DNA of 64,000 bases from Lysobacter enzymogenes (GCF_023617245.1 NZ_CP067396.1:62001-126000); one strand, 5' to 3'. Numbered from the stretch's first letter, positions 34,237 through 42,651 are shown. Translations and numbers: made by a program. Notes: generated from the letters alone by a model not told the origin.

Positions 34237-35820
34237 ATGTCCCCGACCCTCGCCGCCGCCGCCATTCTCGTCGCCGCCCTGTTCGGGGCCGCGCTGGCCT
34301 GGCTGCTGGCCCGCGCCGGCGCCGCGCGCGCGCACGCGGCCGCGCGCGCCGAGCTGGGCGACCGGCTCGATGCCGCCAATACCGAGCGCGCGCAACTGGC
34401 CGAGCGCTGCGCGCGCATTCCCGAGCTGCAGGCGCGGCTCGACGACCTCGAGGCCCAGCGCGGCCAGCTGGTGCGCGACAGCGGCCTGCTGCGCGAGGCC
34501 ATCGGCCGCAGCGGCGCCGAACTCGACAAGGAACAGCAGGCCCTGCAGCGCCTGCGCGTGGAATTCGAGCAGCTCGAACGCGAACGCGACGCGCTGGCCG
34601 GCGACCTCAACCGGCGCACGGTCGAACTCGGCCGCGTCGGCACCCAGCTGGAGGCCGAGCGCAACCAGGCGCAGGAGAAGATCGCCCAGCTGCGCGAGGT
34701 GCGCGACGAACTCAGCGTGCAGTTCCGCAACCTCGCCAACGAGATCCTGGAAGAGAAGAGCCGCCGCTTCACCGAGCAGAACCGCAGCCACCTGGGCCAG
34801 CTGCTCGATCCGCTGCAGCAGAAGCTGAGCGAGTTCCAGGCGCGGGTCGAGACCGTCTACGACAACGAAACCCGCGACCGCACCGCGCTGGGCGAGCAGG
34901 TGCGCCAGCTGATGGCGCTGAACCAGTCGCTCAGCGAGGACGCCAAGAACCTCACCACCGCGCTCAAGGGCTCGAACAAGGCGCAGGGCGCCTGGGGCGA
35001 ACTGGTGCTCGAGCGCGTGCTGGAGTCGGCCGGACTGCGCAAGGGCGAGGAATACGACGTGCAGGAGAGCCACGGCACCGAGGACGGCGAGCGCCGCCCG
35101 GACGTGACCGTGCACCTGCCCGAAGACCGGCACATGATCGTCGACGCCAAGATGTCGCTGGTCGCCTACGAGCAGTTCGTCAGCGCCGAGGACGAGGACA
35201 CCCGCGCGCGCGCGCTCAAGCGGCATGTCGAATCGATGCGCCAGCACATGCGCGGCCTGTCGGAGAAGCGCTATCAGGAGCTGTACGGGCTGCGTTCGCT
35301 CGACTTCGTGCTGATGTTCGTGCCGATCGAACCGGCGTTCATGCTCGCCGTCGCCAACGACCGCGGCTTGTTCATGGAAGGCTGGGACCGCAACGTGCTG
35401 ATGGTGAGCCCGTCGACGCTATTGTTCGTGCTGCGCACGGTCAAGCACCTGTGGCGGCAGGAAGCGCAGAGCCGCAACGCGCAGGAGATCGCCAAGCGCG
35501 GCGCGCTGTTGTACGACAAGCTGGCCGCGTTCGTGGCCGACCTGGACAAGGCCGCGAACCAGCTCGACGGCGCGCACAAGACGCTGGAGGCCGCGCGCGA
35601 CAAGCTCGGGCGCGGTAAAGGCAATGCGATCCGCCAGGCCGAAATGCTGCGCGAGCTCGGGGTCAAGCCGAACAAGGCGATGCCGGCGAAGCTGGTGGAG
35701 CTGGCGCTGGACGAGGATGAAAGCGACGGCGAAGACGTTTCGGCGCCGCTGGCTTTGCCTGTGGCTGATGATGCGGCGGTGGCGGGGGGCGATGGGTCGG
35801 GGTCAACCGAAGCGACGTAG
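34237..35820 (+). CDS. rmuC: RmuC-family DNA recombination protein
   Basis: 527 residues. An N-terminal membrane helix (LAAAAILVAALFGAALAWLLA) is followed by a coiled coil of about 200 residues (heptads from AELGDRLDAANTERAQLAE to QFRNLANEILEEKSRRF) and the RmuC core. The nuclease-like motif RRPDVTVHLPEDRHMIVDAKMSL has the PD-(D/E)xK arrangement. FVLMFVPIEPAFMLAV follows. RmuC limits inversions at short inverted repeats in E. coli, which is notable in a genome full of them. The acidic tail of about 40 residues is lineage-specific. Confidence 0.93.
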   Translation: MSPTLAAAAILVAALFGAALAWLLARAGAARAHAAARAELGDRLDAANTERAQLAERCARIPELQARLDDLEAQRGQLVRDSGLLREAIGRSGAELDKEQQALQRLRVEFEQLERERDALAGDLNRRTVELGRVGTQLEAERNQAQEKIAQLREVRDELSVQFRNLANEILEEKSRRFTEQNRSHLGQLLDPLQQKLSEFQARVETVYDNETRDRTALGEQVRQLMALNQSLSEDAKNLTTALKGSNKAQGAWGELVLERVLESAGLRKGEEYDVQESHGTEDGERRPDVTVHLPEDRHMIVDAKMSLVAYEQFVSAEDEDTRARALKRHVESMRQHMRGLSEKRYQELYGLRSLDFVLMFVPIEPAFMLAVANDRGLFMEGWDRNVLMVSPSTLLFVLRTVKHLWRQEAQSRNAQEIAKRGALLYDKLAAFVADLDKAANQLDGAHKTLEAARDKLGRGKGNAIRQAEMLRELGVKPNKAMPAKLVELALDEDESDGEDVSAPLALPVADDAAVAGGDGSGSTEAT

Positions 35821-36009
35821 CTCCGCCGCTGCACCCCGAAGCTGCGAACTCCCAAGCTCGTCATTCCGGCGAAAGCCGGAACCCATTTTGACTTTGCTGT
35901 TGCTCTTGCTCTTATCGAAGCAACGAGTGACGACAAGCCGCAATCAAAAGCGTTTCGTCCGCAAGCGGCCGAGCTACTTTCTTTTGTCAGCGCGACAAAA
36001 GAAAGTAGC

Positions 36010-37120
36010 GGCGGAGTCAATGTCCAAGTGCATCACCCTGCGCCCGCGGGTTTTTGAGTTCCTCATAGAGCACCTCGACGGGCGAGCGCCTGCCCAGGCT
36101 ACGACGGGGGCGGTTGTTCATTTCCCACGCCACCTCTTTGAGGCGCTGCGCAGAATGCACCGACAGATCGGTGCCCTTGGGAAAGTATTGCCGCAACAAG
36201 CCGTTGGTGTTTTCGCAGGTTCCGCGTTGCCACGGGCTATGGGGGTCGGCGAAGTAGATCGCTAAACCAGTGCGTTCGCTCAACTGCCGATGCGATGCCA
36301 TTTCCTTGCCCTGGTCGTAGGTCAAGGTCTTCTTCAAACTTTCCGGCACACCTTCGAACGCCGAGCTGAAGGCCTCCAGCACCGTGTGCGCGGTCGCGTC
36401 GGCGAGCTTGACCAGCTTGACGTACAAGGTGCGGCGGCAGACCAATACCCCAATCGCCGAGCGGTTGTGCGCGCCCACGATCAGGTCGCCCTCCCAATGC
36501 CCCGGCATCAGGCGCTCATGCGCGGCCGGCGGCCGCAGGCGGATGTTGGGCAGATCCGGCAGATGGCCGCGGGCGTCGCTTCCCTGGCGCGTGCGGCGGC
36601 CGGACTTGCGCCCCTGCCGCAGCAGACGGGTCACCTGGCGGCGCAATTCGCCGCGCGGCATCGCATAAATCGCGGTATAGATCGTTTCGTGCGACACGCG
36701 CAGCCAGGGCCGGTCCGGGTACAGATCCCGCAGTTTGTCGGCAATCTGTTGCGGCGACCAGCACCGTTCCAGCCAATAGCGCACGCGTCGCCACAGCACG
36801 GTGTCGCGTCGCAGCTTGCGGCGCACCCGCGCCCGTCGCCGCAGTCGCTGGGCCCGCCGGCCCGCCCGGGTCGCATCGTAGCCAGGGTCGAAACGAGGGC
36901 GTCCGCGCAGCGGCGGCCCCGAATGGGACCGAAACCCATTACGGCGCAACTCGCGAGCAATTGTGCTTTGCGCCCGACCCAACGTCTGGGCGATTTGCCG
37001 TCCGCTCGCCCCTTGGGCGATCAAGACCATGATGGCCCCGCGCTCTTCTGCGCTCAGATGCGAATACTGCTGACCCATTCACAGTGCCTCACTGAGGTGA
37101 TGCACTTGAGGTTAGAGACC
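36010..37120 (-). mobile_element. IS30-family insertion sequence
   Basis: Ends are set by the break in the surrounding repeat. The 13-base core CAAGTGCATCACC (36025-36037) is inverted as GGTGATGCACTTG (37096-37108). AGC stands on both sides of the element (36007-36009 and 37121-37123) and may be the 3-bp target duplication, within the 2-3 bp usual for the family. One intact transposase gene fills it; length about 1.11 kb. Exact ends are uncertain by a few bases. Confidence 0.8.
36017..37078 (-). CDS. IS30-family transposase
   Basis: 353 residues, uninterrupted. An N-terminal helix-turn-helix (HLSAEERGAIMVLIAQGASGRQIAQTLGRAQSTIARELRRN) and the linker WSPQQIADKLRDLYPDRPWLRVSHETIYTAIYAMPRGELR are typical of the family. 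The DDE catalytic residues are D198 (GHWEGDLIVG), D255 (TYDQGKEM) and E289 (GTCENTNGLLRQYFPKG). Its C-terminal codons overlap the left terminal repeat. Likely active or recently so, since no stop or frameshift is present. Confidence 0.95.
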   Translation of the reverse strand: MGQQYSHLSAEERGAIMVLIAQGASGRQIAQTLGRAQSTIARELRRNGFRSHSGPPLRGRPRFDPGYDATRAGRRAQRLRRRARVRRKLRRDTVLWRRVRYWLERCWSPQQIADKLRDLYPDRPWLRVSHETIYTAIYAMPRGELRRQVTRLLRQGRKSGRRTRQGSDARGHLPDLPNIRLRPPAAHERLMPGHWEGDLIVGAHNRSAIGVLVCRRTLYVKLVKLADATAHTVLEAFSSAFEGVPESLKKTLTYDQGKEMASHRQLSERTGLAIYFADPHSPWQRGTCENTNGLLRQYFPKGTDLSVHSAQRLKEVAWEMNNRPRRSLGRRSPVEVLYEELKNPRAQGDALGH

Positions 37121-37622
37121 AGCAACCAAAGAAAAGGCCTGTTCTTTTTCGGATCAAGAGCCACTAGGGCTCGAAAGGGGCGCGGGGCCGCGCCATAAGG
37201 GGCATCCTGCCCCATGGCGCGCGTGCGCATCCATGCGCACGCCCTCCGGGGCTGCGGGGCGTGGGCCTCGGGCGAGGTTGCGTCCAAGCCAAGGACAACG
37301 GCAACGGCAACGGCAACATCAAAATGGATTCCGGCTTTCGCCGGAATGACGAGTTTGGGGTTTTGCCGCTTCAGAATGCGGCGGCGTGGCCGCGTCGCTT
37401 CGGTTGGCTTTCGCCGGAACGATGGCGATGGGTCGCATCGCCAGCGGCCGAAGCCCCTGTAGGAGCGGCGCGAGCCGCGACCGCGCCAATACGGTAACGG
37501 CGAACGTTTCATCGTAGTTGCGCTGATGCGGTCGCTGCGCGCATCGCTTCCACCGCGGCGCGCAAAAACAAAACGGCCCGGATTCGCATCCGGGCCGTTC
37601 GCATATCCGCTGTCGCGTCGCC
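37121..37622. other. Repeat-filled intergenic region downstream of mlaA
   Basis: The right half of composite element copy 3 (to 37350), a single family B unit (37459-37486) and the mlaA terminator (37564-37599). No gene. Confidence 0.75.
37564..37599 (-). terminator. Rho-independent terminator after mlaA
   Basis: Perfect 12-bp stem AACGGCCCGGAT / ATCCGGGCCGTT with TCGC between (37572-37599), followed on the minus strand by TTTTGTTTTTG. It lies 23 bp after the mlaA stop. Confidence 0.88.
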
Positions 37623-38825
37623 TCAGCGCACGCCGGCGCCGTCGGTCGGCATCACCGGCATCGCGTTCGCCGGCACGCTGGGGTTGCTGTCGTCCTGCAG
37701 GTAGTCCGGCAACGCGGTGTCGCCGTTCTTCTCCAGGCGGTCGCCGAAGATCTGGTAGTCGCGGCGCTGCATCCACGAGTCGCGCACCAGCGCGTATTCG
37801 TCCTCGGCGCCTTCGCGCAGGTTGTCCAGCGGCAGCAGCTGGGCGCGGATGTCGACCAGCTGCAGGCCCTGCAGGCCGATGCGGATGCGGTCGCGTTCGA
37901 TCCGGCGCAACGGGCTCAACGGGGCGTCGCCGACCGCGCCGAACGCGTCGCGCACGGTGCGCGGGCCGAAGAACGGCAATTCGAAGTAACGCGAGCGCTT
38001 CCAGCCCCACACGCCCAGCGTTTGGCCGAAGTCCTCGCTGCGGTTCGGCAGCTTGGCCGCGGTGGCCGGGTCGAAGATGCCGCCGATGCCCAGCGTGGTG
38101 TTCAGCGCGAACCGGCCCAGCGACTGCGCCGCCTGCTTGGGCTTGCCCTGCAGCAGCGCGTTGACCATCGACACCGGCTGGCCGAGGTTGTTGAAGAAGT
38201 TGCTGACGCCCAGGCGGATCGGCCGCGGCACCACCTTGGTGTAGGCGCGTGCCAGCGGCTTGGCCACACCGCGGTCGACCGCGTTGTTGAAGCGGTGCAT
38301 CTTGCGGTTGTACTTCTCCCACGGGTCGTAGCCGCCGGGCACGTTGGCCGGCGCCGGCAGGGTGGGATCGGCGACCGGGTTGTACTCGCCTTGCGGGTTG
38401 CCGTAGAGCGCGTCGAAGTCGCGCTCGGCCTGGGTGCGCGGGTCGTCGGCGGCCGCGGCCGGCTCGGCCGGCGGCGGCGTCGCGGCGGTCGGGTCGACCT
38501 GGGCGAGGGCGTAGTCGAGCGAGACGTCCGGCGCGGGCTGCGCGTCGGCGCTGGCGGACGCGCCGGCCAGGGCTTCGGCCTGGGCGGCGTCGGTCGCGGC
38601 AACGGCCGCATCCAGCGCGCGCGCCGAGTCGGTCAGCACCGGTGCGCCGGTGTCGGTCGCCTGGGTCGCGGCGTCGGCCTGCGCGGCCGCGGCCAGCGCC
38701 GCGGTGTCGATGGTCAGCGCGGACGGATCGCCCGGCAGGACCGGGGCGGCGTCCTGCGCCGCGGCCGGGACGGTGTGCGCGGCCAGGGCCAAGGCCAGCG
38801 CGAGGGGGAGTGCGTGGGGGCGCAT
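37623..38825 (-). CDS. mlaA: MlaA-family outer-membrane phospholipid transport protein
   Basis: 400 residues, far longer than the 250 or so of E. coli MlaA. The C-terminal 240 residues are the MlaA/VacJ domain (DPWEKYNRKMHRFNNAVDRGVAKPLARAY, VSNFFNNLGQPVSMVNALLQGK, SEDFGQTLGVWGW, LPFFGPRTVRDAFG). It removes mislocalised phospholipid from the outer leaflet and passes it to MlaC. The signal peptide ends AAAQ-DAAP and no cysteine occurs anywhere, so it cannot be a classical lipoprotein. About 130 Ala/Pro/Asp-rich residues precede the domain. It follows mlaB by 113 bp on the same strand. Confidence 0.93.
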   Translation of the reverse strand: MRPHALPLALALALAAHTVPAAAQDAAPVLPGDPSALTIDTAALAAAAQADAATQATDTGAPVLTDSARALDAAVAATDAAQAEALAGASASADAQPAPDVSLDYALAQVDPTAATPPPAEPAAAADDPRTQAERDFDALYGNPQGEYNPVADPTLPAPANVPGGYDPWEKYNRKMHRFNNAVDRGVAKPLARAYTKVVPRPIRLGVSNFFNNLGQPVSMVNALLQGKPKQAAQSLGRFALNTTLGIGGIFDPATAAKLPNRSEDFGQTLGVWGWKRSRYFELPFFGPRTVRDAFGAVGDAPLSPLRRIERDRIRIGLQGLQLVDIRAQLLPLDNLREGAEDEYALVRDSWMQRRDYQIFGDRLEKNGDTALPDYLQDDSNPSVPANAMPVMPTDGAGVR

Positions 38826-38938
38826 GGTTGCAGTCTAGTCTTCCGGGACAACGGTGGGGGCGGCCAGGCCACGTCCGTGGGCGTCGGCGACCGCAACGAT
38901 GAGATGCATGCAGCGAAAGCGTTCCGGCGGCGCGGTCC

Positions 38939-39226
38939 TCAGCGGCCGAAGCCGAGCGAATCGTCCAGGCGGTAGGCGGCGCGCAACTCGGCCAGCCCGG
39001 TCGGCTCGCCGACCACGGCCACGCCCGGCGCCTGCGCGGCCAGTTCGGCCAGCAGCGCCAGGCCGGCGCTGTCGACCGAGGCCACGCCGGTCAGGTCGAA
39101 CCGGCGCGCGCCGGGCGCGAGCGGCCGCGCCTGCGGCCACAGCGCGGCCGCCGCGGCGCGGTCGAGGACGCCGGCGAACGCCAGCGTCTCGCCGTCGCGC
39201 CGCACGCTGGCCGGAGCCGGGCTCAC
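38939..39226 (-). CDS. mlaB: STAS-domain protein MlaB
   Basis: 95 residues from a GTG that overlaps the mlaC stop (GTGA). The STAS fold shows in RRFDLTGVASVDSAGLALLAELAAQA, with the conserved Ser-Ala-Gly of the phosphorylatable loop. MlaB binds the ATPase MlaF and is needed for the inner-membrane MlaFEDB complex. No internal Met exists, which supports the GTG. Confidence 0.88.
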   Translation of the reverse strand: MSPAPASVRRDGETLAFAGVLDRAAAAALWPQARPLAPGARRFDLTGVASVDSAGLALLAELAAQAPGVAVVGEPTGLAELRAAYRLDDSLGFGR

Positions 39227-39885
39227 TTGTTGCCGCTCGCCTGCGCCTGCAGCTTGCCGGCCTTGATGTCGGCGGCGACCTGGGCGATCGACTTCTGGCT
39301 CAGCGGCGCGTCGAACTGGTTGCGGAAGGTCTGCACGAAGCTGACGCCTTCCACCATCACGTCGAACACCTTCCACTGGTTGCCGGTCTTGCGCAGCAGG
39401 TAGTCGACCGGCACCGGCTCGCCGCCCTGGCGCAGGAACTCGCTCGACACCTTGACGATGGCGCCGCCGCGCAGCGGGGTCTCGGACTTGATCCGCACCT
39501 GCAGGCGGGTGTTGAAGTCGAGCAGGGCCGAGCCGTAGCGCTGCATCAGGCTGCTGGTCAGCGCGTCGGAGAACAGCGCCACGTCGGCGTCGGCCGCGCC
39601 GCGGCCGTGGGTGCCCAGGACCAGGCGCGCGGCGTAGTCGCGGTCGAACAGCTGGTTGAACTCGGTGGTGACGAACTGGCTCAGCGCGGCGCGGTTCTTG
39701 CTGAACTCGGCGCGGCGCGATTCCAGGGTCGACAGGATGCGGGTGGTGTTGCCCAGCACCATCGCGCTCGGCGTGCCGGCGGCCGGCGCGGTGCCCGCGG
39801 CGGCGGTGGCCTGGGCCAGGGCCAGGGACGGGACGCCTGCGAACAGGGCGCAGGCGAGGACGGAGGCGGTCAGGATGCGCTTCAT
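39223..39885 (-). CDS. mlaC: Periplasmic phospholipid-binding protein MlaC
   Basis: 220 residues with a signal peptide (ILTASVLACALFAGVPSLALAQ). The family pattern is seen in FVTTEFNQLFDRDYAARLVLG, QRYGSALLDFNTRLQVRI and VDYLLRKTGNQWKVFDVMVEGVSFVQTFRNQFD. MlaC shuttles phospholipids across the periplasm between MlaA and MlaFEDB. ATGA overlap with mlaD upstream and GTGA overlap with mlaB downstream show tight coupling. Confidence 0.95.
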   Translation of the reverse strand: MKRILTASVLACALFAGVPSLALAQATAAAGTAPAAGTPSAMVLGNTTRILSTLESRRAEFSKNRAALSQFVTTEFNQLFDRDYAARLVLGTHGRGAADADVALFSDALTSSLMQRYGSALLDFNTRLQVRIKSETPLRGGAIVKVSSEFLRQGGEPVPVDYLLRKTGNQWKVFDVMVEGVSFVQTFRNQFDAPLSQKSIAQVAADIKAGKLQAQASGNK

Positions 39886-40454
39886 GGCTTGCTCTCGCTG
39901 GAGGGGGCGGGTTGCTCGCCCTTGAGGTAATCGGGGGTGCCGGCGTCGGCGGGCTTGGCGGGTTCGGCGCCAGTGCCGTTGCCCCCGCCTTGTGCGCCAC
40001 CGCCGCTGAACATGTACTTGCCGACCAACTGGATCAGATCGATCGCCGGCTGGGTCAGGTAGATCTCGTCGCCCGGCTTGAGGTCTTCCGGGTCGCCGCC
40101 CGGGGTCAGGCCGATATAGCTCTCGCCGAGCAGGCCGCTGGTGAAGATGCCGGCCGAGGTGTCGGCGGAGAGCTTGTTGTAGCGCTTGTCGATGGACAGG
40201 GTGACCACCGAGGCGTAGCTCTTCGGGTCCAGCGAAATGTCGGCGACCTGGCCGACGTTGACGCCGCCGATCTTCACCGGCGCGTTCGGGCGCAGCGCGC
40301 CGATGCTGGTGAACTTGGCGGTGACCTCGTAATTGTCGCGGCCGAAGCCGAACTTGCCGTTGGTGGAGGCGATCGCCAACACCAGCAGCGAGGCCAGGGC
40401 GAGCAGCAGGAACGCGCCGACGGCGAATTCGATGCGGGGACTGCGGACGGACAT
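39882..40454 (-). CDS. mlaD: MCE-domain protein MlaD
   Basis: 190 residues. An N-terminal membrane anchor (RIEFAVGAFLLLALASLLVLAIA) is followed by one MCE domain (YEVTAKFTSIGALRPNAPVKIGGVNVGQVADISLD, TSGLLGESYIGLTPGG). It forms the hexameric periplasmic ring on the MlaE permease. The C-terminal 35 residues are Gly/Pro-rich and disordered. The start at 40454 gives the standard MSVRSPRIEF N-terminus. A 213-bp repeat-bearing gap separates it from mlaE. Confidence 0.95.
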   Translation of the reverse strand: MSVRSPRIEFAVGAFLLLALASLLVLAIASTNGKFGFGRDNYEVTAKFTSIGALRPNAPVKIGGVNVGQVADISLDPKSYASVVTLSIDKRYNKLSADTSAGIFTSGLLGESYIGLTPGGDPEDLKPGDEIYLTQPAIDLIQLVGKYMFSGGGAQGGGNGTGAEPAKPADAGTPDYLKGEQPAPSSESKP

Positions 40455-40541
40455 GGGCACCACCTTGGGGATAAAGCCCGCGCGGTTCAACGCGGCTGGG
40501 GAAACGGTTTGTCTGCTACGGCAACAGCGAACGTCTTGAAG

Positions 40542-40662
40542 CCCCTCTCCCGCGTGCGGGAGAGAGGTTGGGGTGAGGGCCGCGCGCAGCGCGCCGCTCC
40601 GATCACCCGCGTGCCCTCATCCGCCCCTGCGGGGCACCTTCTCCCGCCAGCGGGAGAAGGGA
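40542..40662. repeat. Dispersed CTCTCCCGC-type palindromes between mlaE and mlaD
   Basis: Two inverted units: CTCTCCCGCGTGCGGGAGAG (40545 onward) followed by TTGGGGTGAGGG, and CCCTCATCCGCCCC followed by CTTCTCCCGCCAGCGGGAG. This is a different family from A, B and C. Confidence 0.85.
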
Positions 40663-40667
40663 CATCG

Positions 40668-41417
40668 TTACTTGAACAAGAACGCCGACATCACGAAGTT
40701 GAACATCAGCACCAGCAGCGAGGCGTTGACCACCGCCTGCGTCGTCGCCACCGAGGTGCCCTCGATGGTCGGCTCGGCGTGGTAGCCCACGTAGGCCGCC
40801 ACCAGCGCCGCGGTGCCGCCGAATACGGCCGACTTCACGAACGCCATGAGGAAGTCGTCGAAGAAATCCACGCTGTCCTTGAGCACCTGCCAGAAGATCC
40901 CGGGCTCCAGGCCGATCACGTGCACCGATTCGAAATAGCTCGCGCTGATCGCCAGGCTGCAGAAGAAGCCGGTCAGCAGCGGCACGCACAGCACCGCCGC
41001 CCAGAACCGCGGCGCCACCGCCTTGCCGACCGGGTCGATCGCCATCAGGCCGAGCGCGGTGATCTGGTCGGTCGCGCGCATCAGGCCCAGTTCGGCGGCG
41101 ATCGAGCTGCCGGCGCGGCCGATGAACAGCAGCGCGGTCAGCACCGGGCCGAGCTCGCGGTACAGGCCCAGGCCGAGCATGGCGCTGACCTGGTTGGCGG
41201 CGCCGTAGGTGTCGAGCGCGCGGTAGCCCAGCAAGGTCACCGACAAGCCCACGAACGCGCCGCCAACGGCGATGATCGGCAGCGAACGCGCGCCGATCTT
41301 GTAGATTTCGCGGATCAACTCGCGGAAAAAGTCGGCCGTCGGCTTGGACGCGCGGAACACCGACAGCGAGAACAGGCCGGCGCGGCCCAGCGAGCGGACG
41401 ACATCGAACAACGCCAT
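40668..41417 (-). CDS. mlaE: Phospholipid ABC transporter permease MlaE
   Basis: 249 residues with five to six membrane helices. Family motifs are GGAFVGLSVTLLGYRALDTYGAAN, LYRELGPVLTALLFIGRAGSSIAAELGLMRATDQI and the terminal LLVLMFNFVMSAFLF. It forms the core dimer of the MlaFEDB complex. The ATG overlaps the mlaF stop (TAATG), so it is translationally coupled. Confidence 0.95.
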   Translation of the reverse strand: MALFDVVRSLGRAGLFSLSVFRASKPTADFFRELIREIYKIGARSLPIIAVGGAFVGLSVTLLGYRALDTYGAANQVSAMLGLGLYRELGPVLTALLFIGRAGSSIAAELGLMRATDQITALGLMAIDPVGKAVAPRFWAAVLCVPLLTGFFCSLAISASYFESVHVIGLEPGIFWQVLKDSVDFFDDFLMAFVKSAVFGGTAALVAAYVGYHAEPTIEGTSVATTQAVVNASLLVLMFNFVMSAFLFK

Positions 41418-42205
41418 TACGCGGCCTCCGAATTGCGCGGCGCGGCGTCGAAGCCGATCGGGCCGTCGGGCTCGCCGCGCAGGAACTGGCGCACCAAGGG
41501 GTCGTCGCTGTGCTCCAGCTCGGCCGGGGTGCCGGAGAAGACGATGCCGCCGTTGGCGATGACGATGGCGTGGTCGGCCACCGGCAGGGTTTCGTGGACG
41601 TGGTGGGTCACCACGATGCTGGTCAGGCCGAGGGTGTCGTTGAGCCGGCGCACCAGGCTCATGACCACGCCCGAGGCGATCGGGTCCAGGCCGGTCAGCG
41701 GTTCGTCGTAGATCATCAGCGGCGGGTCCAGCGCCAGCGCGCGCGCCAGCGCCACGCGCCGGGCCATGCCGCCGGACAGTTCGCGCGGATACGCGTCGGC
41801 GGCCGCGCTGAGGCCGACCGCGTGCAGCTTCATCAGCACCAGCCGGCGGATCACCGGGTTCGGCAGCCTGGTGTGCGCGCGCAGCGGCAGGGCCACGTTC
41901 TCGGCCGCGGTCAGGTCGGTCAGCAGGCCGTTGCCCTGCAGCAGCACGCCGATGCCCTTGCGCAGTTCCAGCAGCTCGCGCGGGTTCTGCGGCACCGGCC
42001 GGCCGAACACTTCGACCGTGCCCGAGGCCGGCGCCAGTTCGCCGGTCAGCGCCGACAACAGGGTCGACTTGCCGCTGCCGGACGGGCCGAGCACGGCGAC
42101 GATGCTGCCGCGCGGCACGCTGAGGTTGATCCCGCGCAGCACGCTGCGGCCGCCGCGGTCCAGGCGCAGGTCGGTGAGGCGGACGATGGGCGTTTGCTTC
42201 GACAT
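41417..42205 (-). CDS. mlaF: Phospholipid ABC transporter ATPase MlaF
   Basis: 262 residues. Walker A GPSGSGKSTLL, Q-loop LLQGNGLLTDLT, signature ELSGGMARRVALARALAL, Walker B LMIYDEPLTGLDP and switch His in VVTHHVHE are all intact. It powers phospholipid transport by MlaFEDB. First gene of the cluster; the start at 42205 gives MSKQTPIVRLTDLRLDRGG. A near-match PmrA-type box lies 245 bp upstream. Confidence 0.95.
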   Translation of the reverse strand: MSKQTPIVRLTDLRLDRGGRSVLRGINLSVPRGSIVAVLGPSGSGKSTLLSALTGELAPASGTVEVFGRPVPQNPRELLELRKGIGVLLQGNGLLTDLTAAENVALPLRAHTRLPNPVIRRLVLMKLHAVGLSAAADAYPRELSGGMARRVALARALALDPPLMIYDEPLTGLDPIASGVVMSLVRRLNDTLGLTSIVVTHHVHETLPVADHAIVIANGGIVFSGTPAELEHSDDPLVRQFLRGEPDGPIGFDAAPRNSEAA

Positions 42206-42651
42206 GCGGGGGCGGCAATCCGGTGGGGCGGAAGGCGGACGTCTACAAAACGGCGCAGCTTGGCCCAGCCCGCCTGAACGGGGGTGGAGCGCAAGACATT
42301 GTCGCAGCTTAGCCGGTGACGGGCGCCGTCGTCGCCGCATCAGTTGCTTGACCGCCGCGGTTCGATGCGAGATCGGCGCTCGTTCGGCACCGGATCGGCG
42401 CGTTGCCGGCGCCGACGCCGGTGCTCGAGCGCTATTCGAGCCTGCAACGATTAAGCGCCTTTTAAGGCCGGTCCGGCCGCTGCGCGGCGGCGGCCGGCGA
42501 ACCGCAACGAAGCGCAGGCGCCGGCCGGGCGGCGCGCGGTAACCGCGCGTAACGGCGGCGCGACGGCGGCGCGTCATGTGCGCGCCGCGCCGGCGCACAC
42601 GCCCGATCCGCTGCGCGCGCGCCGCGCCGCGGTACGGCAAGATGGCGCCCT
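42206..42651. other. Divergent intergenic region between mlaF and recC
   Basis: 446 bp without a gene. Contains a PmrA-like box (42450-42466) in the only notably AT-rich spot. The part next to recC is very GC-rich and shows no clear promoter. Confidence 0.5.
42450..42466 (+). promoter_or_regulatory. PmrA-like box
   Basis: ATTAAG-CGCCT-TTTAAG, half-sites 11 bp apart, differs from YTTAAK-N5-YTTAAK only at the first base. It lies 185 bases before recC and 244 before mlaF. Confidence 0.45.

Larger units (their letters stand above)
35860..37350 (+). repeat. Composite multi-hairpin element, copy 3, split by an IS30-family element
   Basis: Starts with GTCATTCCGGCGAAAGCCGG and ends with its inverse. 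The outer 32 bases of the two ends agree at 31 positions as inverted repeats (ends reading on into CCATTTTGA). The inside runs GTTGCTCTTGCTC, CGTCCGCAAGCGGCC, the ACTTTCTTTTGTC stem, then the insertion sequence (about 36010-37120), then CCAAAGAAAAGGCC, GCGCGGGGCCGCGCC, GGGGCATCCTGCCCC, the GCGC palindrome and a CAACGGCAACGG microsatellite. Without the insert it is about 380 bp. Confidence 0.8.
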
